Shown here: positions 35,463-43,921 of the stretch, piece after piece
Position numbering within the stretch: the stretch's first letter is position 1
Layout of the letters: every line of letters begins with the position of its first letter
Origin: Streptomyces beigongshangae
Lineage (GTDB): Bacteria; Actinomycetota; Actinomycetes; Streptomycetales; Streptomycetaceae
Length of the DNA stretch: 64,000 nt
Assembly (NCBI RefSeq): GCF_019710745.1
Contig: NZ_JAHKJW010000017.1
Location: 62,001-126,000, forward strand
Direction of reading: 5' to 3'
Position numbers and translations under genes: made by a program
The notes under the pieces: model-generated
What the model was told of the DNA's origin: nothing
Database searches by the model: none
What the model saw: the letters and a program-made list of their open reading frames with translations, nothing else

Positions 35463-36809
35463 ATGACGTGCGTGCGCCTGACGGGCACCGGGCGGCACCG
35501 TGCCGTGAAGCCGGTCAAGGGCGGGCGCCAGGCCGTCGCGCTGGCGGCGGTGCTGTCCGCGGCGGGCGTCCAGACCGTCACGTCGGCGGGTGCGGCGGAG
35601 GCCGCCGGCGATCCGACGTGGATCGAAGGCCCGATCTTCAACGATCCGCTCGGCACCGCCGACCGGCAGACCGCGATCCGTACGCGGCTGATCGGGCTGA
35701 CGAACTCCGCGCTCCCCGGCTCCACGATCAAGGTCGCGGTCTACCACCTCTGGGAGACCGGCGTCGTCAACGCCCTCGTCGCCGCCAAGGACCGCGGGGT
35801 GGACGTGCAGGTGCTGCTCGACGAGTCCAGTGTCAGCGACCGCCCGGCCAACGCCGCGTACGGGATGCTCTCCTCGGGCCTCGGCACGGACCGCACGCGG
35901 GGCTCGTACGTCGCGACCTGTCCGGCGAACAGGTCGTGCCTCGGCGACCCGAAGTTCGGGCAGTCGATCATGCACAACAAGTTCTGGCTGTTCTCCGCGG
36001 TCCAGGGCGCCACGAACGTGGTCGTCGAGACCACCGCGAACTCCACGCCGTCCGCGCACACGCGCTTCTTCAACGACGCGCTGCTGCTGCCGGACAACCC
36101 GACGATGTACGACGCGTACGCGGACTACTTCGACACGATGGTCGCGCGGGACCGGGAGTCCTGGAGCTACCGCTCGGTGAGCAACGGCCTCCACAAGGCG
36201 TACTTCTTCCCGCGGGCGGGCACCTCGCGGGCCACCGACACGGTGTACTCGATCCTCGACAACGTCACCTGCACGTACGAGGACACCGAGGGCGTCACCC
36301 GGTCGACCGAGGTCAGGGTGGCGATCTTCAAGATCACGCGGCTGGTCATCGCGGAGAAGCTGGTCGACCTGAAGAAGGCGGGCTGCTCGGTGAGCATCGT
36401 CTACGCCGAGTCGGACAGTGCCAGGAGCAGCGGCGGCACCAAGGGCACCTGGGAGAAGATGCACACTCCTGGAGGCCCGGCCGTACGCTGCTACAACGAC
36501 GACCGGGACCCGCTGAACCCCGGCCGGAAACTGGCGACGCCGTACATCGTCCACTCCAAGTACATCCTCGTCGACGGCATGTACGGCGGTGTGAGGAACA
36601 AGGTCGGCTTCACCGGCTCCGGCAACTACACGGGCCCCGCGCTGCGCGAGAACGACGAGTCGATCGTGAAGGTCGACGACGACGCCGTGCACGACATGTA
36701 CCGGGTCCACTTCGACCGGATGACCAAGGTCGCCCACCCGGGCACCGAGGACGCCACCGACCTGTGCACGGGCGTGAAGCCGCTGCCCGCGGACGGTGAG
36801 CCGACCTAG
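35463..36809 (+). CDS. Secreted phospholipase D-like protein
   Basis: A 448-residue protein with an N-terminal Sec signal: a basic start, a hydrophobic core AVALAAVLSAAGVQTVTSA and a likely cleavage site near AEAAGD. Two PLD half-domains follow. The second HKD motif is complete (H364, K366, D371 in HSKYILVDG, then the GSGN motif). The first has H171 and K173 but S178 where the conserved Asp is expected. Secreted PLD-family proteins cleave phospholipids, but nuclease and other activities occur. Start ATG 35463 has GGGGAGG 6 nt upstream. A longer in-frame reading from 35328 would translate the CACGTG repeat and is less likely. Confidence 0.85.
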   Translation: MTCVRLTGTGRHRAVKPVKGGRQAVALAAVLSAAGVQTVTSAGAAEAAGDPTWIEGPIFNDPLGTADRQTAIRTRLIGLTNSALPGSTIKVAVYHLWETGVVNALVAAKDRGVDVQVLLDESSVSDRPANAAYGMLSSGLGTDRTRGSYVATCPANRSCLGDPKFGQSIMHNKFWLFSAVQGATNVVVETTANSTPSAHTRFFNDALLLPDNPTMYDAYADYFDTMVARDRESWSYRSVSNGLHKAYFFPRAGTSRATDTVYSILDNVTCTYEDTEGVTRSTEVRVAIFKITRLVIAEKLVDLKKAGCSVSIVYAESDSARSSGGTKGTWEKMHTPGGPAVRCYNDDRDPLNPGRKLATPYIVHSKYILVDGMYGGVRNKVGFTGSGNYTGPALRENDESIVKVDDDAVHDMYRVHFDRMTKVAHPGTEDATDLCTGVKPLPADGEPT

Positions 36810-36851
36810 CCCGTACGGCCCGTAGAGCCAGGACGGCGCTCAGGGCCTGGT

Positions 36852-36880
36852 TTGACCCCCACGTCGGGGCCCCGTAGCCT
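36852..36880 (+). promoter_or_regulatory. Promoter of rplU-rpmA
   Basis: TTGACC (36852-36857), a 17-nt spacer and TAGCCT (36875-36880) form a near-consensus vegetative promoter. The predicted leader is about 130 nt and contains a TCCCGG/CCGGGA hairpin at about 36931-36953, which could mediate ribosomal-protein autoregulation. Confidence 0.7.
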
Positions 36881-37019
36881 TGACCCTCGGCGTGTTCGCT
36901 GAACATGCCACATTCCCGTAAACCTCTTCCTCCCGGTGGCTCGCACCCCGGGAGAGGCCGTCTGCTTCCTCCGGCGGCTGGACTGCGGGGATTCCATTTC
37001 GAGCGAGAGAGAGACCCGC

Positions 37020-37340
37020 GTGTACGCCATCGTGCGCAGCGGTGGTCGCCAGCACAAGGTTGCTGTCGGCGACATCGTTGAGGTTGACAAGATTTCCACT
37101 GCCAAGGTCGGCGACACGGTCGAGCTCTCGACCCTGCTCGTTGTCGACGGCGACGCCGTGACCAGCGACCCCTGGGTGCTGGACGGCATCAAGGTCCAGG
37201 CCGAGGTCGTGGACCACCACAAGGGCGTCAAGATCGACATCCTTCGCTACAAGAACAAGACCGGCTACCGCCGTCGTCAGGGCCACCGCCAGCAGTACAC
37301 GGCGATCAAGGTCACTGAGATCCCCGCGGCTGCGAAGTAA
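37020..37340 (+). CDS. rplU: 50S ribosomal protein L21
   Basis: A 106-residue large-subunit protein. The start VYAIVRSGGRQHKVAVGD and the end GYRRRQGHRQQYTAIKVTEI match the family closely, and length is normal. I chose GTG 37020 preceded by GAGAGAGA; longer in-frame readings from 36936 are not conserved. It binds 23S rRNA and forms an operon with rpmA (14 bp apart), then obg after a terminator, the usual bacterial order. Confidence 0.98.
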   Translation: MYAIVRSGGRQHKVAVGDIVEVDKISTAKVGDTVELSTLLVVDGDAVTSDPWVLDGIKVQAEVVDHHKGVKIDILRYKNKTGYRRRQGHRQQYTAIKVTEIPAAAK

Positions 37341-37354
37341 GGGACTGAGGAGAG

Positions 37355-37609
37355 ATGGCACACAAGAAGGGCGCATCGTCCACCCGGAACGGTCGCGACT
37401 CCAATGCTCAGCGGCTCGGCGTGAAGCGCTTCGGCGGTCAGGTCGTCAACGCCGGTGAGATCCTGGTCCGCCAGCGTGGCACCCACTTCCACCCCGGCGC
37501 GAGCGTCGGCCGTGGCAAGGACGACACGCTGTTCGCGCTGGCCGCCGGCGCGGTCGAGTTCGGCACGCACCGCGGCCGCAAGGTCGTGAACATCGTTCCG
37601 GTCGCCTGA
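37355..37609 (+). CDS. rpmA: 50S ribosomal protein L27
   Basis: An 84-residue ribosomal protein located near the peptidyl transferase centre. The N-terminus MAHKKGASSTRNGRDSNAQR is the classic form without the Firmicutes-type cleavable extension. The conserved GQVVNAGEILVRQRGTHFHPG is intact. The ATG follows GAGGAGAG. It is co-transcribed with rplU and ends before a U-rich terminator. Confidence 0.98.
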   Translation: MAHKKGASSTRNGRDSNAQRLGVKRFGGQVVNAGEILVRQRGTHFHPGASVGRGKDDTLFALAAGAVEFGTHRGRKVVNIVPVA

Positions 37610-37623
37610 CCGGATCCTTCGCG

Positions 37624-37665
37624 AGGCGGACCTCACTTCCCGTTCGGGAAGCGGGTCCGCCTTTC
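37624..37665 (+). terminator. Terminator of rplU-rpmA
   Basis: AGGCGGACC pairs with GGTCCGCCT, with an inner CTTCCC-GTTC-GGGAAG stem, followed by TTTC. It probably limits read-through into obg. Confidence 0.85.
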
Positions 37666-37808
37666 GCGTGTTTCACCTCAAGCGTGATCCTTTGAGTGTG
37701 ATCTTTGAGCGTGATGTTTTCCCCGAGTAGTGACCGCCGGGCGGCGCCGACCGCGCGCACGGTGATCATCGATGAGAGTCTTTCCGTACGTAACTGGAGG
37801 CACATTCC

Positions 37809-39248
37809 ATGACCACCTTCGTGGACCGCGTCGAGCTGCACGTCGCCGCGGGTAGCGGAGGTCACGGCTGTGCCTCCGTCCACCGGGAGAAGTTCAAGCC
37901 CCTCGGTGGCCCGGACGGCGGCAACGGCGGCCGTGGCGGTGACGTGATCCTGGTCGTCGACCAGTCCGTCACCACGCTCCTCGACTACCACCACTCCCCG
38001 CACCGCAAGGCCACCAGCGGCCGGCCCGGCGAGGGCGGCAACCGCTCCGGCAAGGACGGCCAGGACCTGGTCCTGCCCGTGCCGGACGGCACGGTCGTCC
38101 TGGACAAGGCCGGGAACGTGCTCGCGGACCTCGTGGGCCAGGGCACGACGTACGTGGCCGCGGAGGGCGGCCGGGGCGGCCTCGGCAACGCGGCGCTGGC
38201 GTCCGCGCGCCGCAAGGCGCCCGGCTTCGCGCTCCTGGGTGTCCCCGGTGGCGCCCAGGACATCGTCCTGGAGCTCAAGACCGTCGCGGACGTGGCGCTG
38301 GTCGGCTATCCCAGCGCGGGCAAGTCCTCGCTGATCTCGGTCCTGTCGGCCGCGAAGCCGAAGATCGCCGACTACCCCTTCACCACGCTCGTCCCCAACC
38401 TCGGCGTGGTGACGGCCGGCTCGACCGTCTACACCATCGCCGACGTGCCCGGACTGATTCCGGGGGCCAGCCAGGGCAAGGGCCTGGGACTGGAGTTCCT
38501 GCGGCACGTGGAGCGCTGCGAGGTGCTGGTCCACGTCCTCGACACCGCGACCCTGGAGTCGGACCGCGACCCCGTCTCCGACCTCGATGTCATCGAGGAG
38601 GAGCTGAGGAGCTACGGCGGCGGCCTCGACCGCCGGCCGCGGCTGGTCGTGCTGAACAAGACCGACGTACCCGACGGCAAGGACCTGGCCGAGATGGTCC
38701 GCCCCGACCTGGAGGCACGCGGCTACCAGGTCTTCGCGATCTCGGCGGTGGCCCACATCGGGCTCAAGGAGCTCTCCTTCGCACTGGCCGACCTGGTCGC
38801 CAAGGCGCGTGCGGCGAAGCCGAAGGAGGAGGCGACGCGGATCGTCATCCGGCCGAAGGCCGTCGACGACGCCGGCTTCACGGTGGAGCGGGAGGAGGAC
38901 GGCCTCTACCGCGTGCGCGGTGAGAAGCCGGAGCGCTGGGTGCGCCAGACCGACTTCAGCAACGACGAGGCCGTCGGCTACCTCGCCGACCGGCTGGCCC
39001 GTCTCGGGGTCGAGGACTCGCTGATGAAGGCGGGGGCGCGGTCGGGCGACGGGGTCGCGATCGGACCCGAGGAGAACGCGGTCGTCTTCGACTGGGAGCC
39101 GACGGTGATGGCGGGGGCGGAGATGCTCGGGCGCCGTGGTGAGGACCACCGCTTCGAGGCACCGCGCCCGGCGGCGCAGCGGCGCCGCGACCGGCAGGCG
39201 GAGCGGGACGAGGCGGACCAGGAGTTCGACGACTTCAACCCGTTCTAG
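37809..39248 (+). CDS. obg: GTPase Obg/CgtA
   Basis: A 479-residue GTPase for 50S maturation, which in Streptomyces also affects sporulation timing. The Gly-rich Obg fold is at residues 1-158 (GGNGGRGGDVI and similar turns), the G domain starts with GYPSAGKSS at 166-174 and has DVPGLIPGA and NKTD. A C-terminal OCT domain occupies about 340-420 (EREEDGLYRVRGEKPERWVRQTDF, read here in parts). The last roughly 50 residues are charged. ATG 37809 follows GGAGG at 9 nt. It lies 199 bp after rpmA beyond a terminator, so it probably has its own promoter. Confidence 0.97.
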   Translation: MTTFVDRVELHVAAGSGGHGCASVHREKFKPLGGPDGGNGGRGGDVILVVDQSVTTLLDYHHSPHRKATSGRPGEGGNRSGKDGQDLVLPVPDGTVVLDKAGNVLADLVGQGTTYVAAEGGRGGLGNAALASARRKAPGFALLGVPGGAQDIVLELKTVADVALVGYPSAGKSSLISVLSAAKPKIADYPFTTLVPNLGVVTAGSTVYTIADVPGLIPGASQGKGLGLEFLRHVERCEVLVHVLDTATLESDRDPVSDLDVIEEELRSYGGGLDRRPRLVVLNKTDVPDGKDLAEMVRPDLEARGYQVFAISAVAHIGLKELSFALADLVAKARAAKPKEEATRIVIRPKAVDDAGFTVEREEDGLYRVRGEKPERWVRQTDFSNDEAVGYLADRLARLGVEDSLMKAGARSGDGVAIGPEENAVVFDWEPTVMAGAEMLGRRGEDHRFEAPRPAAQRRRDRQAERDEADQEFDDFNPF

Positions 39249-39258
39249 CCGGGCCCAC

Positions 39259-39281
39259 CCCTGAAGGGTGCCCCTTCAGGG
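39259..39281. terminator. Terminator of obg
   Basis: CCCTGAAGGG-TGC-CCCTTCAGGG, a perfect 10-bp stem, lies 11 nt after the obg stop codon. Confidence 0.75.
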
Positions 39282-39310
39282 CCGCGGGGAACTGCGCGAC
39301 CTGGGGGCAC

Positions 39311-39331
39311 CTCCCGGCCGAAGGCCGGGAG
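39311..39331. terminator. Second hairpin after obg
   Basis: CTCCCGGCC-GAA-GGCCGGGAG, a 9-bp perfect stem with a GAA loop. Confidence 0.6.
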
Positions 39332-39380
39332 ACCATGACACACCCGCGGCGACACACCCGCAGCCGCGCACGCACCGGCG

Positions 39381-39410
39381 GTACTGCGGTACCGCAGTAC
39401 CGCAGTACTT
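39381..39410. repeat. 20-bp perfect palindrome with an extra half site
   Basis: GTACTGCGGTACCGCAGTAC at 39381-39400 is perfectly palindromic and is followed by a further CGCAGTACTT half site. It has no loop, so it resembles a protein-binding site or cruciform more than a terminator. Confidence 0.7.
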
Positions 39411-39413
39411 CAA

Positions 39414-39454
39414 GGGTGAGGGGCCCGGAGTCACAGACTCCGGGCCCCTCACCC
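39414..39454. terminator. Terminator of the TagF-like gene
   Basis: An 18-bp perfect stem (GGGTGAGGGGCCCGGAGT and its complement) with a CACAG loop lies 24 nt beyond the minus-strand gene's stop codon. Confidence 0.85.
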
Positions 39455-39477
39455 TCTTCGGGCCACCGCGGTGGCGG

Positions 39478-41562
39478 CTACGCGCTGACCGCGTCCTCCG
39501 CCTCGTTCGGGTCCTGCGCCGTCTCCTCCGCCGCGTCCTCCTTCGCGGACCGCTGCAGGGGAATCTCCGCGGCCAGCCGCGACTCCATCCGCCCCCGCCG
39601 CTCGTCGGCCTTCGCGCACAGCGCGTCGACCGCCGCGTTGAAGCGGACCATCGACGGCGGGTCGGACGGACCCAGCAGGTGCTCCTTCAGCGCGGCACGG
39701 GCCGCCGTGAAGGTGTCCTTCTCAGGACGGCGCACCGACTCCAGGAGCGCCGGAACACCCTCCGCCCCGGGGGTGAGGACGACCCCGGCGGACACGGTCG
39801 GGAACCCGGTGCGGAACGCCGCCTCGGTCATCCCCGACGTGTTGGCCACCGCGTACGGCTTCTCGCTCGACAGCCAGTCGGAGACGACCGACGAGACATC
39901 GCTGATCAGCAGGTCCGCCTGGTTGAAGCAGGCGAAGATGGCCGGCCGCGCCTCCGTGACGATCTGGTGCTCCCACTCGGGGAAGGACGCCCAGTACGCC
40001 TTCTCCCAGGCCAGCGTGGCCTCGGTGATGGCGGCCTCGCGGTCGCCCCGGGGCGTGCCCTGGAGCAGCATCCGCTCCAGCTCGTCGGCGCTCTTGCGGA
40101 AGGCCGTGGAGGTGAGCCTGTCCAGCTCGGCCGTGCGGCGCGCGAGTTCCGCGGCGGCAGCGGCGTCGGGGCGGGCGCCCGACCGCCCGGTGTTGGCCTC
40201 GCGGATCATCGCCTTGATGCGTTCGTCCGCGGCGCCCGCACGCGGGTCGACGGAACCGGTCATCGGGTGCGGCTTGTAGAGGAGCCGCACACCGTCGTCG
40301 GCCAGCAGCCGCCGCACGATGTTCTCACCGGCCAGCACCACCGACGTGTTGCCGGGGTTGCCGTCCCAGCCCTCCCAGGTGGGGGCGTACAGCACGGTCG
40401 TGAACGCGCCCGTCGGCGCTCCCGAGTAGGGGCGGATCGGCGCGAGCTGGGGCCGGCCGACCTCGACGACGTCCTTGTCCTCGACGCCGACCTCGGCGAG
40501 CGCGTACCGCTCGCGCGCCGCGGGACCGGCCACCCACACCTCGTCGTACGCCTTCGCGTACGGGTTGCAGGAGGAGAGCTTGTCGCTCTCGCCGTGGTTG
40601 ATGAAGGCGTGCTTGACGGTGGGGATGCGCAGCACCTGCGAGGTCTTCGCGGCGTTGGCCGGGTGCAGCATCATCTTCAGCGTCGAGTTCTCCAGCGAGA
40701 ACATCGTCGACACCTTGGGGAAGCAGATCACCGGCACGTCGGTGGCGTCGATCTTCTGCACCATGAAGCGCTCGCGCAGCACGATCAGCGGTTTCGCGTC
40801 GACCGCGGAGAGGGTGGAGAGCCACATGTTCGCCTGGTAGGCGGAGGTCGTGCCGCCGGAGAAGTACATGGCCACGGTCGGGCGGTAGTCGGCCAGCCAC
40901 GCGTCGAGCCACTCCATGACCTTCTGCTCGCCCAGGGCGCGCTTCCCCGGCAGCAGCCAGGTGGCGAGGTACACCGTGCCGCCGCAGATCAGGGCGAGGG
41001 AGATCCCGAGGCCGACGGCACCGGACAGGACGTCCTCGGTGGCCGCGGTGGCCAGCAGACCGGCCGTGGCCGGGACGGAGAAGGTGAGCAGCCGGTGGTT
41101 GGGACGGCGGGCCAGGATGCGCGGCGGCGCGGCGGACAGGCGCAGCGCGGACGCGTCGATGTTCCGGGTGACGACCGGCAGCGTACGGCTGCGGCGGACC
41201 ATGATCGCGGCGCCCTGGCAGGCGAAGTGCAGGGCGTAGAAGAGGCACAGCCCGATCAGCAGCGGGGCCTGCTCGCGCGTCGGGCTGATGCCGTCGATCC
41301 GCAGGAGGCCCACCAGGACCAGCATGTCGCGCAGCAGCTGCCGGACCGTGGCGTCGAAGCGGACCTTGCCGAGCAACGAGAGCAGCCCTGGGTCCCGGTA
41401 CTGCAGGTACACGTCGAGGGCGAGGCCCGCAGCGGTCGCGGCGATGAACACCGGGACGTTCGGCAGCAGAGCGGAGACGATCTGGGCCGTGAAGAGCGCG
41501 AACATCGCGAGCAGTGCGGACAGCAGCGCGACGCGGCGGGTGGCGGGTCCGGCGGAGGGCAC
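39478..41562 (-). CDS. TagF/TagB-like CDP-glycerol glycerophosphotransferase, membrane-anchored
   Basis: A 694-residue protein. Residues 1 to about 215 contain about six membrane helices. The remainder is a GT-B-like glycerophosphotransferase domain with the family landmarks FINHGESDK, LYAPTWEGW, LYKPHP and ADLLISDVSSVVSDWL. These enzymes polymerise or prime polyol-phosphate wall polymers from CDP-activated donors at the cytoplasmic face. Streptomyces walls carry teichoic-type polymers and a polydiglycosylphosphate, so the product cannot be specified. GTG 41562 has AGGAG 8 nt upstream. It is convergent with obg and divergent from proB. The LCP protein at 49.6 kb could act downstream in polymer attachment. 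Confidence 0.85.
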   Translation of the reverse strand: MPSAGPATRRVALLSALLAMFALFTAQIVSALLPNVPVFIAATAAGLALDVYLQYRDPGLLSLLGKVRFDATVRQLLRDMLVLVGLLRIDGISPTREQAPLLIGLCLFYALHFACQGAAIMVRRSRTLPVVTRNIDASALRLSAAPPRILARRPNHRLLTFSVPATAGLLATAATEDVLSGAVGLGISLALICGGTVYLATWLLPGKRALGEQKVMEWLDAWLADYRPTVAMYFSGGTTSAYQANMWLSTLSAVDAKPLIVLRERFMVQKIDATDVPVICFPKVSTMFSLENSTLKMMLHPANAAKTSQVLRIPTVKHAFINHGESDKLSSCNPYAKAYDEVWVAGPAARERYALAEVGVEDKDVVEVGRPQLAPIRPYSGAPTGAFTTVLYAPTWEGWDGNPGNTSVVLAGENIVRRLLADDGVRLLYKPHPMTGSVDPRAGAADERIKAMIREANTGRSGARPDAAAAAELARRTAELDRLTSTAFRKSADELERMLLQGTPRGDREAAITEATLAWEKAYWASFPEWEHQIVTEARPAIFACFNQADLLISDVSSVVSDWLSSEKPYAVANTSGMTEAAFRTGFPTVSAGVVLTPGAEGVPALLESVRRPEKDTFTAARAALKEHLLGPSDPPSMVRFNAAVDALCAKADERRGRMESRLAAEIPLQRSAKEDAAEETAQDPNEAEDAVSA

Positions 41563-41945
41563 GGAATGGGCTCCTGCGAGGGGTGCGGCGGATGGGGGAA
41601 GCGCGGGGGTCGGACCTCGCCGTACCTCCCTGGGGCTCGTACGGGAGAGGCCGATCCCTGACCGTATGACCTCTGCGGGTCGCCTAGCAATCTTGGGTGA
41701 GAACTATCACCGGATATGGGTTTAAAACCACGAAGCCCGGTGGGACTTGACCTCCGCCGTCCTCCGGCCCGTCATGCCACCCGCGTGCCACCGTCACGCC
41801 ACCCGTGCGCCACGTCCACGCCATGTCCACGCCGCATCCGCCACCCGTGACGCGCGGACGTCCGCCACTCGGAATGCGGAGGCGTCCGGCGTCCGCCGTC
41901 CCGTAGATTGCCCGGACCGGGCAGGTCGGAACATAGGGGTACAGC
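41563..41945. other. Divergent regulatory region between the TagF-like gene and proB
   Basis: No gene is supported. Positions 41690-41740 are AT-rich for this genome (ATATGGGTTTAAAACC). Positions about 41770-41870 hold imperfect repeats of GCCACCCGTG and CCACGTCCACGCC type. TAGATT at 41904-41909 is a plausible proB -10 box, giving a leader of about 30 nt. Confidence 0.45.
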
Positions 41946-43088
41946 GTGTCAGCGGTCAGGCAGGCGGCAAACAGGCAGGACGTGGTGGAAGCCCGCAGGA
42001 TCGTCGTCAAGGTGGGCTCCTCGTCCCTGACCACCGCGTCCGGGGGCCTGGACGCCGACCGCGTGGACGCCCTCGTCGACGTCCTGGCCACGTGCCGCGA
42101 CGGCGGGCGGCGGGAGGTCGTCCTCGTCTCGTCCGGTGCCATCGCCGCGGGCCTCGCCCCGCTGGGCCTGCGCCGCCGTCCCAAGGACCTCGCCCGCCAG
42201 CAGGCCGCCGCCAGCGTCGGCCAGGGCCTCCTGGTCGCCCGCTACACCGCCTCCTTCGCCCGCTACGCCATCCGCGTCGGCCAGGTGCTGCTCACCTCGG
42301 ACGACATGAGCCGGCGCGCCCACCACCGCAACGCCTCCCGCACCCTCGACAAGCTCCTCGCGATGGGCGCCCTGCCGGTCGTCAACGAGAACGACACCGT
42401 CGCCACGGACGAGATCCGCTTCGGTGACAACGACCGCCTCGCCGCGCTCGTCGCCCACCTCGTCCGGGCGGACCTGCTGGTCCTGCTCTCCGACGTGGAC
42501 GGCGTGTACGACGGAGACCCCAGCAGGCCCGGTACGTCGCGGATAGCGCAGGTACGCACTCCGGCCGACCTCGCCCACGTCGACATCGGCAGCGCGGGCA
42601 AGGCGGGCGTCGGCACCGGGGGCATGGTCACCAAGGTCGAGGCGGCCCGGATCGCGGCCGCGGCCGGCATCCCGGTGGTGCTGACGAGCGCGGTCCACGC
42701 CGCGGACGCCCTCGCGGGACGGGACACCGGCACCTACTTCCACGCCACCGGCCGCCGCTCCGCCGACCGGCTGCTCTGGCTCCAGCACGCGTCGACCCCG
42801 CAGGGCGCCCTGGTCCTGGACGACGGGGCGGTACGCGCGGTCGTCGAGCGGCGCACCTCGCTGCTGCCCGCCGGGATCGCCGCCGTCGAGGGCGACTTCG
42901 CCGCGGGCGACCCCGTCGAACTGCGGGACGGCACGGGGCGGGCGGTCGCCCGCGGACTGGTCAACTTCGACGCCAAGGAGATCCCGCAGCTGATCGGGCG
43001 CTCCACGCACGAGCTGGCCCGCGAACTGGGCCCCGGGTACGAGCGGGAGGTCGTCCACCGCGACGACCTGGCGCTGCTGCACCCCTGA
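41946..43088 (+). CDS. proB: Glutamate 5-kinase
   Basis: A 380-residue enzyme for the first step of proline synthesis (glutamate + ATP to glutamyl-5-phosphate). The amino-acid kinase domain has VVKVGSSSLT near residue 19 and NENDTVATDEIRFGDND. The C-terminal PUA domain (about 285-375) has RTSLLPAGIAAVEGDF and ends FDAKEIPQLIGRST. The GTG start follows AGGGG at 6 nt. It is separated from proA by a 155-residue unknown gene, an arrangement I recall in other Streptomyces. Confidence 0.96.
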   Translation: MSAVRQAANRQDVVEARRIVVKVGSSSLTTASGGLDADRVDALVDVLATCRDGGRREVVLVSSGAIAAGLAPLGLRRRPKDLARQQAAASVGQGLLVARYTASFARYAIRVGQVLLTSDDMSRRAHHRNASRTLDKLLAMGALPVVNENDTVATDEIRFGDNDRLAALVAHLVRADLLVLLSDVDGVYDGDPSRPGTSRIAQVRTPADLAHVDIGSAGKAGVGTGGMVTKVEAARIAAAAGIPVVLTSAVHAADALAGRDTGTYFHATGRRSADRLLWLQHASTPQGALVLDDGAVRAVVERRTSLLPAGIAAVEGDFAAGDPVELRDGTGRAVARGLVNFDAKEIPQLIGRSTHELARELGPGYEREVVHRDDLALLHP

Positions 43089-43123
43089 CGGCCGCGGACC
43101 CCCGCCGAAAACAGGGCGGAACA

Positions 43124-43144
43124 CCGGACAAAGGCGCTGTCCGG
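43124..43144 (+). other. Hairpin after proB
   Basis: CCGGACA-N7-TGTCCGG, a 7-bp perfect stem 36 nt after proB. It may weakly terminate proB before the next gene. Confidence 0.35.
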
Positions 43145-43260
43145 AGGTGGACCTTCGGTAAAAGCGCCACGCGGCGCCTCCCCACCTGCTCAACTTTGTC
43201 TCGGGGAGACCCCCTGCAGTCCGACAGTCCGAGCGGACCCATTGCGTAAAGGAGGCCGTC

Positions 43261-43728
43261 GTGAGACGAGTGCGCCCTGGGGCGGCTGTGTCCCGCGGTG
43301 TCGCCGGCCCCCGCGCGGCCGGCGAGGAGCGGGCGCTCACCAGCGTCGCGGCCGGCGACACGTACGAGGCCGAGGAGCCGCAGGACCTGCCGCGGCTGTG
43401 GCACGTCACGCTGAGCGTCTCGGGCGGCGAAGCCCCGCTGGAGGAGGTCAGGCGCGGACTGGAGCAACTCGCCCACGACCACCCCTTCCTGCTGACCAGC
43501 CGGTACGCCGACGACCACGCGGAGATCCGCTACTGGGAGGAGGCCCGCGACCTGCACGACGCGGCCGCGGTCGCACTGCGGCTGTGGGGCGAGCACCGCC
43601 AGACGGCGAAACTGCCGCCCTGGGAGATCGTCGGCCTGGAGGTCATCGACCGCGGGACCTACCACCAGCGGATCGCGGAGGGGTACGGGCCACTGCCCGC
43701 CACCCCCGTGGGCGTACACCCGTTCTAG
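43261..43728 (+). CDS. Conserved hypothetical protein between proB and proA (155 aa)
   Basis: A 155-residue soluble protein without recognised catalytic motifs. The first roughly 40 residues are basic and low complexity. The remainder is an alpha/beta domain with HVTLSVSGGEAPLEEVRRGL, LLTSRYADDHAEIRYWEEARD and a C-terminal VGVHPF. It resembles, from memory, small proteins found at this position in Streptomyces. The GTG start follows a strong AAAGGAGG at 6 nt, which fixes it; internal starts further in are possible but less well placed. No function is assigned. Confidence 0.75.
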   Translation: MRRVRPGAAVSRGVAGPRAAGEERALTSVAAGDTYEAEEPQDLPRLWHVTLSVSGGEAPLEEVRRGLEQLAHDHPFLLTSRYADDHAEIRYWEEARDLHDAAAVALRLWGEHRQTAKLPPWEIVGLEVIDRGTYHQRIAEGYGPLPATPVGVHPF

Positions 43729-43908
43729 CCGTTGACCGGTCCGCGGCCGGTCCTCGGGCGCTTCGCGGCCGGTCATCAGCCGGTCGTCGGGCGATCCGCA
43801 GCCGGTCCTCGGGCGGTCCCGGGATCCGTGGGGCGCACGCTTTCTGCGGCGATGTCAGGACCTGTCTCGCGGTGTGGGACAACGGCTGAACACCTTTCGC
43901 GGGCGCAC

Positions 43909-43921
43909 TACCCTGCGGGTT
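43909..43921 (+). promoter_or_regulatory. Leaderless promoter of proA
   Basis: CTGAAC (43886-43891), 17 nt, TACCCT (43909-43914), then 7 nt (GCGGGTT) before the ATG. No ribosome binding site exists, so the mRNA should begin at or next to the ATG. Confidence 0.55.
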
